A DNA stretch of 64,000 nucleotides from Hydrogenobacter sp. T-2 (GTDB lineage Bacteria > Aquificota > Aquificia > Aquificales > Aquificaceae), in contig NZ_CP117180.1 in assembly GCF_033971325.1 (NCBI RefSeq), positions 1,484,472-1,548,471 on the forward strand. Reading direction: 5' to 3'. Positions 1 through 7,544 of this stretch are shown one piece after another. The position numbers and the translations under genes were made by a program. The first letter of the stretch is position 1. Each line of letters opens with the position of its first letter. Below the pieces are notes generated by a model. It was not told the DNA's origin, did not search any database, and worked only from the letters and a program-made list of their open reading frames with translations.

Positions 1-452
1 CTGGCAAGAGACCTTTCCATGTCCCTTCTTCTATCCTTTAGATAAGAAATAAGGCTTTGTGCGGAATTTAATAGCTCACTCCTCGCTCCTTCGTTGGTGG
101 GCTCTTTCATAAGGTTCTGATAGACGGTAAAGAAGCGGTTTACATATTCGCTACCACCGAGCCCCTGAGTAAACTCCTGAAAAAGGTTTTCCACTTGAGA
201 GTTTCCCTTTATGGTGGTATCAAGAGCAGAAACCAGAGAGAGCTTTTGATTTCTCAAAGACATGTAGTAGAAATTCTGACTTCTTATTATGTCTTCCAGC
301 CTTATACCCACAGGAGCAAAGCTCTTTACCACGGGGTCTTCTTGGGCATAGTCTGGATTGTTAGCGTTAAGTATGTTTCTGTTTCTTATGTCCGCAGACT
401 TCCTAAAAAGCTCAAGTCCCTGAGCTACTATCCCAAAGGTAGCACCAAACAT
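1..452 (-). CDS. flgK: Flagellar hook-associated protein FlgK, N-terminal part (cut by window edge)
   Basis: About 150 N-terminal residues are visible; the gene runs off the left edge. FlgK joins the flagellar hook to the filament and is exported by the flagellar type III system. The start is ATG at 452, preceded on the minus strand by a good ribosome site (GGGAGG). The N-terminus reads MFGATFGIVAQGLELF followed by a helix with RNRNILNANNPDYAQED, which resembles the rod/hook signature NIANANTPGYSRQ. A later stretch (FFTVYQNLMKEPTNEGAR) matches the FlgK pattern of a helical segment before an Arg that follows a P-x-N/D turn. The identification rests on these two motifs only; FlgE or another axial protein is less likely because of the second motif. 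Its presence suggests a motile organism. Confidence 0.72.
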   Translation of the reverse strand, partial: MFGATFGIVAQGLELFRKSADIRNRNILNANNPDYAQEDPVVKSFAPVGIRLEDIIRSQNFYYMSLRNQKLSLVSALDTTIKGNSQVENLFQEFTQGLGGSEYVNRFFTVYQNLMKEPTNEGARSELLNSAQSLISYLKDRRRDMERSLA

Positions 453-512
453 ATAAACCTCCCTCTTAATAGTATCGTAAAATAGGATCTAAAATTTAGC
501 AACTTTTTCCTC

Positions 513-1304
513 TTAATATCGTGGCACATATACTCCTTCCCTTATCTTTATAAGGTGATGCTTTCTTCCCGTGTCTTCAAGAAGAGTTTCTTCAGAGGTC
601 ATCTCCTCCCTTAACTCTTCCGCAAGCTCAATGGCATCCTGTGGAGCTTCTTCACAGACCTCAAGGTTAAAGTCCTTGGAGAACTCCTTAAGGAGAGCTT
701 CCGTGACTTCCTTTAGGTTAAAAATCCTGCACAACTCTCTTTCTAACCACGATATGTTTTCCCAGAGGCTTTGTCTCACCTTCTCCCTCGCATACTTGTT
801 TGGAAGATTAAAAAGCTCCGCCATAAGGTCTGGGTCAAACCTAAGGAGTATGTTTCCCACAAAGACAAAAAACTTTCCTACATCTCCAGCACCCTGACCG
901 CTTATCTTTCTTTGAGATGAATTTACTACGAGGTCGTTTATGGGCTTGTATTCCACCTCAAGCCCAAGCCTTGCGTAAGCCCTTATAACAGGTTGTGAAA
1001 GTTTTCTGTAGGCATCTTCTACCTTGAAGGGAACAACCTCTTTGGGAAGTATGAGTTGATAAAAAACCTGACCTGGTGATAACAAAACCGCACCGCCACC
1101 CGTCTGCCTTCTTATGAGACCTATACCCAAATCCTTGCATTTTTTAAGGTCAATAAGTTCATAGGCTCTGTCAAAGTAGCCAAGACTTACGTAGGTATCC
1201 TCTGGTTCACAGAGTATGAGACCCTCATAGCCCAGCTGTGCCATAGCGTGGAAAAGCGTAGTAGACAGCATGCGAGGAAGTTTGCCAAGAAGGTAAGCCT
1301 TCAT
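513..1304 (-). CDS. Lipoate-protein ligase A / octanoyltransferase family protein
   Basis: A 263-residue protein of the biotin/lipoate A/B ligase fold, which attaches lipoyl or octanoyl groups to lysines of carrier proteins. Visible family marks are the RRQTGGGAVLLSPGQVFYQ loop (about residues 65-84), which binds lipoyl-AMP, and RKISGQGAG (about 132-140), whose Lys is the conserved catalytic lysine. The C-terminal 80 residues form an acidic helical extension ending IREGVYVPRY, roughly where LplA carries its small domain. No Shine-Dalgarno is present; a TAAAAT box sits about 6 nt before the start, so the mRNA may be leaderless. It is divergent from atpC. Whether it acts as ligase (LplA) or transferase (LipM) cannot be decided from sequence alone. 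Confidence 0.82.
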   Translation of the reverse strand: MKAYLLGKLPRMLSTTLFHAMAQLGYEGLILCEPEDTYVSLGYFDRAYELIDLKKCKDLGIGLIRRQTGGGAVLLSPGQVFYQLILPKEVVPFKVEDAYRKLSQPVIRAYARLGLEVEYKPINDLVVNSSQRKISGQGAGDVGKFFVFVGNILLRFDPDLMAELFNLPNKYAREKVRQSLWENISWLERELCRIFNLKEVTEALLKEFSKDFNLEVCEEAPQDAIELAEELREEMTSEETLLEDTGRKHHLIKIREGVYVPRY

Positions 1305-1321
1305 GGTATAATTTTAACGCC

Positions 1322-1723
1322 ATGATAAAGGTAGAAATAGTTACACCTCAAGGGCTTCATTTTTCAAGGGAGGTCAACTCTGTAAACATACCCACTGCAG
1401 AGGGCGAAATAGGTGTTCTTGAAAAACACATGTATCTTATGACCATGTTAAAACCTGGACTTGTCTACTTTGATGGAAAGCAAGAAAATGGTATAGCGGT
1501 AACTTATGGCTTTGTGGATGTAACACCCGAGAAGGTCATCATACTTACGGAGGAAGCCTATAACATAGGAGAAATTGACCCCGGCAAAGAGAAGGAGCTC
1601 TTTGACCAAGCGATGAAAAAGTTGGCAACTGCTCAGACCATGGAGGAAATAGAAGAGTTGGAAAAAATCAAGGAAAGGGCAAGAACTCTCCTTGAGCTTG
1701 TAGAGAGGTTTGGAAGGGTCTAA
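1322..1723 (+). CDS. atpC: F1Fo ATP synthase epsilon subunit
   Basis: A 133-residue protein with the normal two-part epsilon layout: an N-terminal beta-sandwich (MIKVEIVTPQGLHFSREV, then IPTAEGEIGVLEKHMYLMTMLKPG) and a C-terminal helical hairpin (TMEEIEELEKIKERARTLLELV). It couples the rotor to F1 and inhibits ATP hydrolysis. TATAAT at 1307-1312 ends 9 nt before the ATG and there is no Shine-Dalgarno, so it appears to have its own promoter and little or no leader. None of the other ATP synthase genes are next to it: the left neighbour is a divergent ligase gene and the right neighbour, overlapping by 14 bp, is a methyltransferase. This fits a dispersed atp gene set. Confidence 0.93.
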   Translation: MIKVEIVTPQGLHFSREVNSVNIPTAEGEIGVLEKHMYLMTMLKPGLVYFDGKQENGIAVTYGFVDVTPEKVIILTEEAYNIGEIDPGKEKELFDQAMKKLATAQTMEEIEELEKIKERARTLLELVERFGRV

Positions 1724-2414
1724 GGAGTTTGAATTTTTTAGGGGAAAAGTAAGGTTTAAACAGCCAAAGGCACACAAATTGTCAATAGTAGAAATACTCT
1801 TTGTGGCAAATCTCAAAGGAATAAGGAGAAGCTCAAAAGTCCTTGACCTTGGTGCAGGCTTTGGCACTCTTTCCATACTAATTTCCCTCAAATACTCTTG
1901 CAAAGTTTGGGCTATGGAAAGGAACCCTATTATGCTCCAGCTTCTCAGAGAAAACATAAAGCTCAACAAACTTGAGGATAAAATCCATGTTCTTGACCTT
2001 GATCTCAGACACATACAGGACTACCTAAAGGCTCAGAGTTTTGATGTGGTTGTTGCCAATCCACCCTTTTATAAGGGTAGTCTTTCAACCAACGAGTATC
2101 ATCACGAGACGGATACAAGTCTTGAAGATTTCATAAAAACAGCGAGTTTTTTGCTTAAAGATGGTAGACATTTTAACCTTTTGGTAGCCTCGAATCGCCT
2201 TACAGAGGCTATTATATTTATGAAAAAATATAGATTAGAAATAGAGTCATTAAGGTTTTTCTATCCAAAGCTATATAAGAATGCAAAAATAGTGTGTATA
2301 CACGCACTAAAGAATCTAAGACCCTTGCCTGTCGTTGAAAAACCTCTAATAATTAACGAAGAGAGTGGTGAATACACGCAGGAAGTCAAAAGTCTTCTTG
2401 AGAGTTTTCTATGA
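1710..2414 (+). CDS. TrmN6-like class I SAM methyltransferase (tRNA adenine-N6 type)
   Basis: A 234-residue Rossmann-fold methyltransferase. The SAM-binding motif I is VLDLGAGFGTLSI (about 43-55) and the catalytic motif is VVANPPFYKG (about 114-123); NPPF is typical of amino-methylating enzymes such as tRNA1(Val) A37 N6-methyltransferase (TrmN6/YfiC), whose relatives also begin with a short FxxGxxxFKQPKxxHK-like segment, seen here as FFRGKVRFKQPKAHKLS. The only in-frame start is TTG at 1710, overlapping atpC by 14 bp, so translation is probably coupled to atpC. The AAGGAG at 1722-1727 lies inside the proposed reading frame, so a later non-standard start is possible. The substrate is not proven by sequence. 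Confidence 0.75.
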   Translation: MEGSKEFEFFRGKVRFKQPKAHKLSIVEILFVANLKGIRRSSKVLDLGAGFGTLSILISLKYSCKVWAMERNPIMLQLLRENIKLNKLEDKIHVLDLDLRHIQDYLKAQSFDVVVANPPFYKGSLSTNEYHHETDTSLEDFIKTASFLLKDGRHFNLLVASNRLTEAIIFMKKYRLEIESLRFFYPKLYKNAKIVCIHALKNLRPLPVVEKPLIINEESGEYTQEVKSLLESFL

Positions 2415-2443
2415 TATAATTGATAAGATTTAGGAGGCTGTGC

Positions 2444-2995
2444 ATGAGGCTACCTGAGAAACTTGTAGAGAGGATAGCGGATAGGATAATAAAAGAGCTC
2501 TATGAAAATGAAGGAATAATAGAACCAGAGGAGCCTTACACCTTTAAGAAAAAGATAATAGCCATATTTAAAGAAGCGGAAGAGCAAGAGAGAATGCTTG
2601 ACGAAAAAACTAAGGAAATACTCAAGGAAAAGCTCGAGCTTCTTGAAGAAACAAGCCTTGATTATAGGACTGCATATAAAACGGTTAGGAGTAAGCTTGC
2701 AGAGGAGATGAACATACACACATCAAGAAGGGAGAGGATGAATCAAATAGCACATAGAATAAAGGACATGATAATGGAAGACCCAGAGGTGGAAATATAC
2801 GAAGAGCCAAGTGTAATAAGGAATAGGATAAGGGAGATTCTCATGGAGGCGGTTAGAGAAGAGGAAGAGATAGACAAAGAAGTAAGAGAGAGAATAAGGT
2901 CTTACTCAAAGAGGATAGTGGAAGGCACCCCCGAGTGGAACCATCTCTACAGAAGAATATACGAAGATGCGCTAAGAAGAAGAGGTCTACTCTAA
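2444..2995 (+). CDS. DUF507 family protein
   Basis: A 183-residue, highly charged, all-helical cytosolic protein matching my memory of the DUF507 family, which is found in Aquificales and some other phyla and has no assigned function. The start is taken as ATG 2444 because TAGGAGG at 2431-2437 lies 6 nt upstream; an upstream TTG at 2420 would put that ribosome site inside the gene. The protein appears to be an internal duplication: residues near 10-55 (IADRI...EPEEPYTFKKKIIAIFKEAEEQE) echo residues near 97-140 (IAHRI...YEEPSVIRNRIREILMEAVREEE). It follows the methyltransferase gene by 29 bp and is probably cotranscribed with atpC. Confidence 0.7.
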   Translation: MRLPEKLVERIADRIIKELYENEGIIEPEEPYTFKKKIIAIFKEAEEQERMLDEKTKEILKEKLELLEETSLDYRTAYKTVRSKLAEEMNIHTSRRERMNQIAHRIKDMIMEDPEVEIYEEPSVIRNRIREILMEAVREEEEIDKEVRERIRSYSKRIVEGTPEWNHLYRRIYEDALRRRGLL

Positions 2996-3594
2996 GGCAG
3001 GTAGGCTATAGGGTTTTGCCTTATTCCGTACTTTAGAACCTCATAATGGAGATGTGGTCCAAAAGCTCTACCAGTAGTTCCTACGTTTCCTATTATCTGA
3101 CCCTTTACAACCTTGTCTGAGTAGGAAACCTTTATGTCCGATAGGTGCGCATAAAGGGTTGCAAAACCGTAACCATGATAGATGATAACTGTTTTGCCGT
3201 AGCCCCTTATCCATCCTGCGTATATTACCCTGCCGTCAGATGCAGCGACTACAGGTGTTCCATAAGGTGCGGATATATCTATACCAGTATGAAATTCTCT
3301 CCTTCCACCAAGTGTCCGCCAGCCATAGTCCGAGGTTATAACGCCTACCACTGGCCATATATCTGGTTTGACAGTCTCCACCGTCTTGACATTCAGAAGC
3401 TCTCTCATGGCTTCTTCTACAGACATCTCAGTGGCTATAATTTTGCTAACCGTATCTACGTCAAAAAGTTCCTCATCAAGTTCATTATTTTGGTAAGAGA
3501 CCTCTGAAGGGCCACCTATGCCTAAAGGAGACGCATCCATTATTGGCTTGCAGAGAGCTCCCACCAGGGCAAAGGCAAGGACAAATCTTTTCAT
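2992..3594 (-). CDS. Secreted M23-family (LytM) metallopeptidase
   Basis: A 200-residue exported protein. It begins with a signal-like segment (MKRFVLAFALVGALCKPI), then a linker, then an M23 domain from about residue 85: GWRTLGGRREFHTGIDISAP carries the zinc-binding H-x3-D, and GPHLHYEV carries the HxH pair. It should cut or bind peptidoglycan cross-links in the periplasm. The start ATG 3594 has GGAGG 9 nt upstream. A longer open frame runs to 3747 but passes antisense through the tRNA gene and is not credible. The stop codon overlaps the DUF507 stop by 4 bp in a convergent arrangement. The tRNA promoter lies back-to-back with its 5' end. Confidence 0.87.
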   Translation of the reverse strand: MKRFVLAFALVGALCKPIMDASPLGIGGPSEVSYQNNELDEELFDVDTVSKIIATEMSVEEAMRELLNVKTVETVKPDIWPVVGVITSDYGWRTLGGRREFHTGIDISAPYGTPVVAASDGRVIYAGWIRGYGKTVIIYHGYGFATLYAHLSDIKVSYSDKVVKGQIIGNVGTTGRAFGPHLHYEVLKYGIRQNPIAYLP

Positions 3595-3637
3595 GGCACT
3601 ACCTCCCTGGTTAAGTTTCCAAAACTCTACCATAGAG

Positions 3638-3666
3638 TTGCAAAGATTGTCAAGAGGTTTTATAAT
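3638..3666 (+). promoter_or_regulatory. Promoter of tRNA-Met
   Basis: TTGCAA at 3638-3643 and TATAAT at 3661-3666 are separated by exactly 17 bp, giving a sigma-70 type promoter whose start would fall near 3673, a few bases before the mature tRNA 5' end at 3679. Confidence 0.8.
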
Positions 3667-3678
3667 ATTTTTCCTGTA

Positions 3679-3750
3679 GGGTGCGTAGCTCAATGGCAGA
3701 GCGGGCGGCTCATAACCGCCCGGTTGGGGGTTCGAGTCCTCCCGCACCCA
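3679..3750 (+). tRNA. tRNA-Met (CAT anticodon), probably elongator
   Basis: A full cloverleaf is visible: acceptor GGGTGCG/CGCACCC (3679-3685 with 3743-3749), D stem GCTC/GAGC, anticodon stem GGCGG/CCGCC around loop CTCATAA with anticodon CAT at 3711-3713, and a T arm GGGGG-TTCGAGT-CCTCC. Discriminator A is at 3750. The 3' CCA is not encoded, so it must be added by tRNA nucleotidyltransferase. The anticodon stem lacks the three consecutive G:C pairs (GGG/CCC) next to the loop that mark initiator tRNA, so elongator Met is preferred; an Ile2 tRNA with lysidine-modified CAT cannot be fully excluded. The gene abuts the stop codon of the convergent membrane-protein gene at 3751. Confidence 0.93.
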
Positions 3751-4227
3751 TTAGTTTATAAATTTCCCAAGCACATCACCAAAGAAGACAAATATGCCTA
3801 TCCTAATAGCTCTTGCAATAAGGCTTGCCAAAAGAAAGCTCCAAACTGGCATATGAAAGAGACCAGCAAGCCAACAAACGAGCTTGTATGGTTCGCCTAT
3901 AAGCACCGCCCAAAAGCCATACCTATTAAAAAGAGCTTCTCCCTTGAGGTAGAGTCTCTGACCGAAGAGTTTCTTTACAAAGGTTTCTCCAAGAATTTTG
4001 GCAAGATAGTAGGCTACGATAGCACCCGCTATGTTTCCTACAAAGGCAATAAGCCCTGCCACGTAGGGACTTAGATTAAAGAGAGGAGCACTCACTATAA
4101 AGGGATAAGGTGGCACTGGTTGAATTATGGATTCTGTAAAGGAAAGAATGAAAAGTGCAGTATAGCCGTGCTCTTGGACAAAATTTTCTGCCCACTTTTT
4201 TAACTCGGGGAATAGGTGCTCTAACAT
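3751..4227 (-). CDS. YqaA/DedA-like (VTT domain) inner-membrane protein
   Basis: A 158-residue integral membrane protein with about four hydrophobic segments. The region FTESIIQPVPPYPFIVSAPLFN and the GNIAGAIVAYYLAKILGE segment resemble the SNARE-associated/VTT domain of the DedA and YqaA families, which are implicated in lipid carrier transport and membrane homeostasis. The start codon at 4227 shares a base with the stop of the upstream MBL gene, so the two are cotranscribed. The function in this organism is not known. Confidence 0.75.
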   Translation of the reverse strand: MLEHLFPELKKWAENFVQEHGYTALFILSFTESIIQPVPPYPFIVSAPLFNLSPYVAGLIAFVGNIAGAIVAYYLAKILGETFVKKLFGQRLYLKGEALFNRYGFWAVLIGEPYKLVCWLAGLFHMPVWSFLLASLIARAIRIGIFVFFGDVLGKFIN

Positions 4228-4982
4228 TAGAGCACCACCTCCATAAAATCTTTGGCGGATATCACTGGTATTCCATATTTTTGAGAAAGCTCCTCTGCAA
4301 CCCTTTCTGGGTCATACTGCAAAAGGAACTCATACCCAAAGTGGGTTAGGATGACCTTTTTAGGCTTTAGAACAGATATTAGCCTTTCTGCGTCTTCAAC
4401 GGTAAGGTGGTCTATAGGCTTTGTTTTCCTGTAAAGGGTTGTGTTGATTATCATAACTTCCACATTATGCGGGTAGAGTTTTAGCATTCTGTCCTCGTAT
4501 AAGGCACAAGAGACATACAGAATTCTATCGTTGAAGAGCAAGGCATAGGTTTCTGCACCATGATGGGTGTGTTTCATTACCGCTTTTACACTCACTGACT
4601 TGTAGGAGAGCACCTCACCCTCTTTTAGAAAACCTTCTAACGCAAGCCTTTCTCTTATAAAGGGGAGAACAACTCTGTGATGACCTTCAAAAGCAGAGCG
4701 TGGAGCAAACAAGGCTACGTGCTTTAGCTTTCCTCCATCTGTGGCAGATTCTATTACAGAGTTGACATCGGAAGAGTGGTCAAGGTGGATATGAGACAAG
4801 ACTACAAGGTCTATGTTTTTTGGGTCTATACCAAGTTGGTGAAGATATACAAAAGCACCAGGACCTGGGTCTACGTGCACCAGTGAGCCAGATAAAAAAA
4901 GTAGAAAGCCTCCAGACCTTCTTAAAAATCTAAAAACGCTTGCTCTACCGCCTGCAGTCCCCAGAAAAAGTATCTTATCCAA
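4227..4982 (-). CDS. Metallo-beta-lactamase-fold hydrolase
   Basis: A 251-residue cytosolic protein with the MBL zinc motif SHIHLDHSSD (HxHxDH, about residues 63-72), further candidate metal ligands at KHTHHG (about 137-142), and a C-terminal THFGYEF. The opening KILFLGTAGG is typical of the family branch that includes RNase Z and phosphodiesterase-like enzymes, but the RNase Z exosite is absent. The length is normal for a single MBL domain. The substrate cannot be named. It lies 1 bp after the second ferredoxin's stop on the same strand and overlaps the YqaA-like gene by one base, so the three may be one transcript read from the ferredoxin promoter. Confidence 0.8.
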   Translation of the reverse strand: MDKILFLGTAGGRASVFRFLRRSGGFLLFLSGSLVHVDPGPGAFVYLHQLGIDPKNIDLVVLSHIHLDHSSDVNSVIESATDGGKLKHVALFAPRSAFEGHHRVVLPFIRERLALEGFLKEGEVLSYKSVSVKAVMKHTHHGAETYALLFNDRILYVSCALYEDRMLKLYPHNVEVMIINTTLYRKTKPIDHLTVEDAERLISVLKPKKVILTHFGYEFLLQYDPERVAEELSQKYGIPVISAKDFMEVVL

Positions 4983-4983
4983 C

Positions 4984-5205
4984 TTAGTATAGGATTATAG
5001 AACCACTGGGGCAATCCTCTGCAGTTTGCAAAAGCTTTTCGTATACCCGCTCTATTGGGACCTTTATCATAACAAGGGGGATGCCATCCCCCCTATCAAC
5101 AAAAACCTCTGGTAGCCTATCGTAGCATAGCTCACAGGCGGTGCATGTATCTATGTCAATCTTTATATTTACGATTCCTCTGTTATTATTGACCCACTGG
5201 GACAT
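4984..5205 (-). CDS. Single-cluster [4Fe-4S] ferredoxin, second of a tandem pair
   Basis: A small acidic ferredoxin with CTACELC followed by a distant CPSGSI, giving the four cysteines of one [4Fe-4S] cluster (C-x2-C-x2-C...C-P). It is a clear paralogue of the neighbour at 5169-5387 (shared TCELCYDRxPEV and DCPSGSI blocks) but lacks its 'PGPDGW' loop. The only standard in-frame start, ATG 5205, adds about ten residues relative to the paralogue and overlaps it by 37 bp. An AGAGGA ribosome-like site at the paralogue's 3' end points to an internal start near 5167, where the codons are ATC, GTA or ATA. The true N-terminus is therefore uncertain. It probably donates electrons to reductive carboxylases. 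Confidence 0.85.
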   Translation of the reverse strand: MSQWVNNNRGIVNIKIDIDTCTACELCYDRLPEVFVDRGDGIPLVMIKVPIERVYEKLLQTAEDCPSGSIILY

Positions 5206-5387
5206 TCGTCGGTAACCTCTTTAACCTCGTTTTCAAGCTCCGCTGGCACTATCATCCATCCGTCCGGTCCAGGGCTTACCACTTCTGCTATTCCATCGCC
5301 CCTGTTTTTGTAGACCTCTGGCACTCTGTCATAGCAAAGCTCGCATGAAGTACAGGTATCTGGGTCAACTTTGGTCTTCAGAGCCAT
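5169..5387 (-). CDS. Single-cluster [4Fe-4S] ferredoxin, first of a tandem pair
   Basis: A 72-residue ferredoxin: MALKTKVDPDTCTSCELC supplies three cluster cysteines and DECPSGSI the fourth. The start ATG 5387 has a strong AAGGAGG 9 nt upstream. It lies downstream of sucCD on the same strand behind its own promoter-like sequence. From established knowledge, Aquificaceae such as Hydrogenobacter use low-potential ferredoxins for 2-oxoglutarate and pyruvate synthase in the reductive TCA cycle; succinyl-CoA made by the adjacent sucCD products is the substrate of the first of these. That link is inference from position, as no oxidoreductase genes are visible in the window. Confidence 0.92.
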   Translation of the reverse strand: MALKTKVDPDTCTSCELCYDRVPEVYKNRGDGIAEVVSPGPDGWMIVPAELENEVKEVTDECPSGSIITEES

Positions 5388-5417
5388 ATTAACACCTCCT
5401 TAAAAGTTTGGGTTTAT

Positions 5418-5445
5418 AAAATATATCACAGGTTCACTTTATCAA
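5418..5445 (-). promoter_or_regulatory. Probable promoter of the ferredoxin pair
   Basis: On the minus strand, TTGATA (5445-5440) and TATTTT (5423-5418) are 16 bp apart, about 30 nt before the first ferredoxin start and just after the sucD stop. The match is moderate, but it is the only candidate in this 69-bp gap. Confidence 0.42.
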
Positions 5446-5456
5446 CATAAACTTAA

Positions 5457-6338
5457 TCATAACTTTCCAATAGCCTCCGCTACAGTCTTCCCTATAAAGG
5501 CAGGGTTTTCTATTACTGTCACACCTGCTTCCTTTAAGGCTTGCATTTTTGCCTGTGCTGTGCCCTTACCTCCACTTATTATAGCACCTGCATGTCCCAT
5601 ACGCCTTCCCGGTGGCGCGGTTATACCTGCAATATAGGCAAACACTGGCTTTTTCACATGCTCTTTTATATACTCCGCAGCCTCCTCTTCCGCGGTCCCA
5701 CCTATTTCTCCTATCATAAGTATAGCCTCTGTTTCTGGGTCTTGGTTAAACATGGCTATAACGTCCTTGTGAGAAAGCCCATGGACTGGGTCTCCACCTA
5801 TTCCTACCGCAGTGGACTGTCCAAGCCCAAACTGTGTAAGCTGATAGGATGCTTCGTAGGTAAGCGTCCCACTTCTTGAAACTATGCCTATAGAACCTCT
5901 TTTGAAGATATGCCCTGGCATTATACCCACCTTTGCCTCGCCTGGGGTTATCACTCCTGGGCAGTTTGGACCTATGAGCTTGGCGTCTGGGTAGTTCTTT
6001 TTCATGTAGTCCTTTACCATCATCATATCTCTTACTGGTATACCCTCTGTGATACAGACCACGAGCTCTATGCCTGCATCAAGAGCTTCCACTATGGCAT
6101 CTCCTGCAAAGGCTGGCGGGACAAAGATAAGGGAGCAGTTAGCGGAGGTTTCTCTGACAGCCTCTTCCACGGTGTTGAAAACAGGTATGCCCTCTACAGA
6201 CTGACCTGCTTTGCCGGGAGTAACGCCTGCCACCACTTGAGTGCCATAGGCTTTGCATTGGGTAGCATGGAAAGAGCCTTCCTTTCCTGTTATGCCTTGA
6301 ACTAAGACTTTTGTGTTTTTGTCTACAAGGATTGCCAT
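5457..6338 (-). CDS. sucD: Succinyl-CoA synthetase (ADP-forming) alpha subunit
   Basis: A 293-residue subunit with a CoA-binding Rossmann domain at the N-terminus ([21 protein letters not shown]) and the phosphohistidine loop [10 protein letters not shown] (about residues 248-257), whose His carries the phosphoryl group. In autotrophic Aquificales the enzyme runs from succinate to succinyl-CoA in the reductive TCA cycle. The length matches SucD rather than the longer citryl-CoA synthetase homologue. Its ribosome site AAAGGAGG is formed by the last codons of sucC, 3 bp upstream, so the two subunits are translationally coupled. Confidence 0.96.
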   Translation of the reverse strand: MAILVDKNTKVLVQGITGKEGSFHATQCKAYGTQVVAGVTPGKAGQSVEGIPVFNTVEEAVRETSANCSLIFVPPAFAGDAIVEALDAGIELVVCITEGIPVRDMMMVKDYMKKNYPDAKLIGPNCPGVITPGEAKVGIMPGHIFKRGSIGIVSRSGTLTYEASYQLTQFGLGQSTAVGIGGDPVHGLSHKDVIAMFNQDPETEAILMIGEIGGTAEEEAAEYIKEHVKKPVFAYIAGITAPPGRRMGHAGAIISGGKGTAQAKMQALKEAGVTVIENPAFIGKTVAEAIGKL

Positions 6339-6341
6339 GAC

Positions 6342-7499
6342 TTAACCTCCTTTGGATGCCAACTCCACCGCCTTCTTTGCACCATCCCACATATCCACTG
6401 CGTTTATAAAGTTTAGTCCAGACTCAGCCAGAAGTCTTCTCCCCTCCTCTACGTTTGTCCCTTCCATACGGACCACAACAGGGACTTTTATTTCCACCAT
6501 TTTTGCCGCCTCTATGAGACCATTGGCAAGCCTGTCGCATCTAAGGATGCCACCGAAGATGTTTATAAAAACCGCCTTTACATTTTGGTCTGCCATAAGT
6601 ATCCTAAAGGCGTTGGCTATCTGCTCCACATTGGCACCACCACCCACATCAAGGAAGTTGGCAGGCTCTCCCCCTGCAAGCTTTATTATATCCATTGTGG
6701 TCATAGCAAGCCCTGCACCGTTTACCATACACCCTATGTTTCCATCCAGCTTTATGTAGTTAAGGCTATACCTCTTTGCTTCCACCTCAAGAGGGTCAAG
6801 CTGAGTGAGGTCTTCAAGCTCTTCAAGGTCCTTGTGCCTTATTAGAGCATTGTCGTCAAGCTCCACCTTTGCGTCAAGAAGCACAAAGCTTCCTTCTTTT
6901 GTAAGGACAAGTGGGTTTATCTCCACAAGGCTTGCATCAAGGTCAATATACGCCTTGTAGAGAGCCAAGGCTATCTTTACAAACTCGTTTACAGGGAGTC
7001 CAAGCTTAAAGGCTATCCTTCTTGCTTGAGAAGGCATAAGACCCAAGGCTGGGTCTATGTGGAGCATGTGTATGGCTTCTGGTTTTTCCTTGGCAACCTC
7101 CTCTATTTCCATTCCACCCTCCGCAGAAGCCATCAAAACGGGTTTAGAAACTGCCCTGTCAAGGGTTATAGAGAGGTAGTATTCCCTTTCTATGTTGGTA
7201 GCCTTTTCTATCCATACCCTGCTTACAGGTTTTCCATCAGGGCACTGGAAGGTCTTAAGCACTTTCCCAAGCATGCTCTCCACCGCTTGCTGGAGCTCTT
7301 CTGCATTCTTTACCAACTTTACACCGCCAGCCTTTCCACGCCCACCGCAATGCACCTGAGCCTTTACCACAAGAGGAAACTCTCCAAGCTCTTCGCACGC
7401 CTGCAAGGCTTCTTGAAGGTTAAAGGCTACTCTTCCCTCTGGCACAGGAAGACCATATCTTTTCAAAAGCTCCTTTGCCTGATGCTCGTGCAGTTTCAT
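6342..7499 (-). CDS. sucC: Succinyl-CoA synthetase (ADP-forming) beta subunit
   Basis: A 385-residue subunit with an ATP-grasp domain at the N-terminus ([22 protein letters not shown], then [16 protein letters not shown]) and the C-terminal ligase domain with [10 protein letters not shown] (about residue 315) that faces the phosphohistidine of SucD. It is first of the sucC-sucD pair; ATG 7499 has GGAGG upstream. It supplies succinyl-CoA for carboxylation to 2-oxoglutarate, which needs the type of ferredoxin encoded just downstream. Confidence 0.96.
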   Translation of the reverse strand: MKLHEHQAKELLKRYGLPVPEGRVAFNLQEALQACEELGEFPLVVKAQVHCGGRGKAGGVKLVKNAEELQQAVESMLGKVLKTFQCPDGKPVSRVWIEKATNIEREYYLSITLDRAVSKPVLMASAEGGMEIEEVAKEKPEAIHMLHIDPALGLMPSQARRIAFKLGLPVNEFVKIALALYKAYIDLDASLVEINPLVLTKEGSFVLLDAKVELDDNALIRHKDLEELEDLTQLDPLEVEAKRYSLNYIKLDGNIGCMVNGAGLAMTTMDIIKLAGGEPANFLDVGGGANVEQIANAFRILMADQNVKAVFINIFGGILRCDRLANGLIEAAKMVEIKVPVVVRMEGTNVEEGRRLLAESGLNFINAVDMWDGAKKAVELASKGG

Positions 7500-7544
7500 G
7501 CCTGCCTCCGTAAAGGTTTGTGAGTTAAAAGATTATAGCAAAGC

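Noticed and set aside
195-485. A 96-codon plus-strand frame at the left edge
   Set aside because: It is the complement of the flgK N-terminus, which has a proper start, ribosome site and flagellar motif.
3595-3747. Longer N-terminus for the M23 peptidase
   Set aside because: The extension runs antisense through tRNA-Met and its promoter and has no family similarity; ATG 3594 has a good ribosome site and signal peptide.
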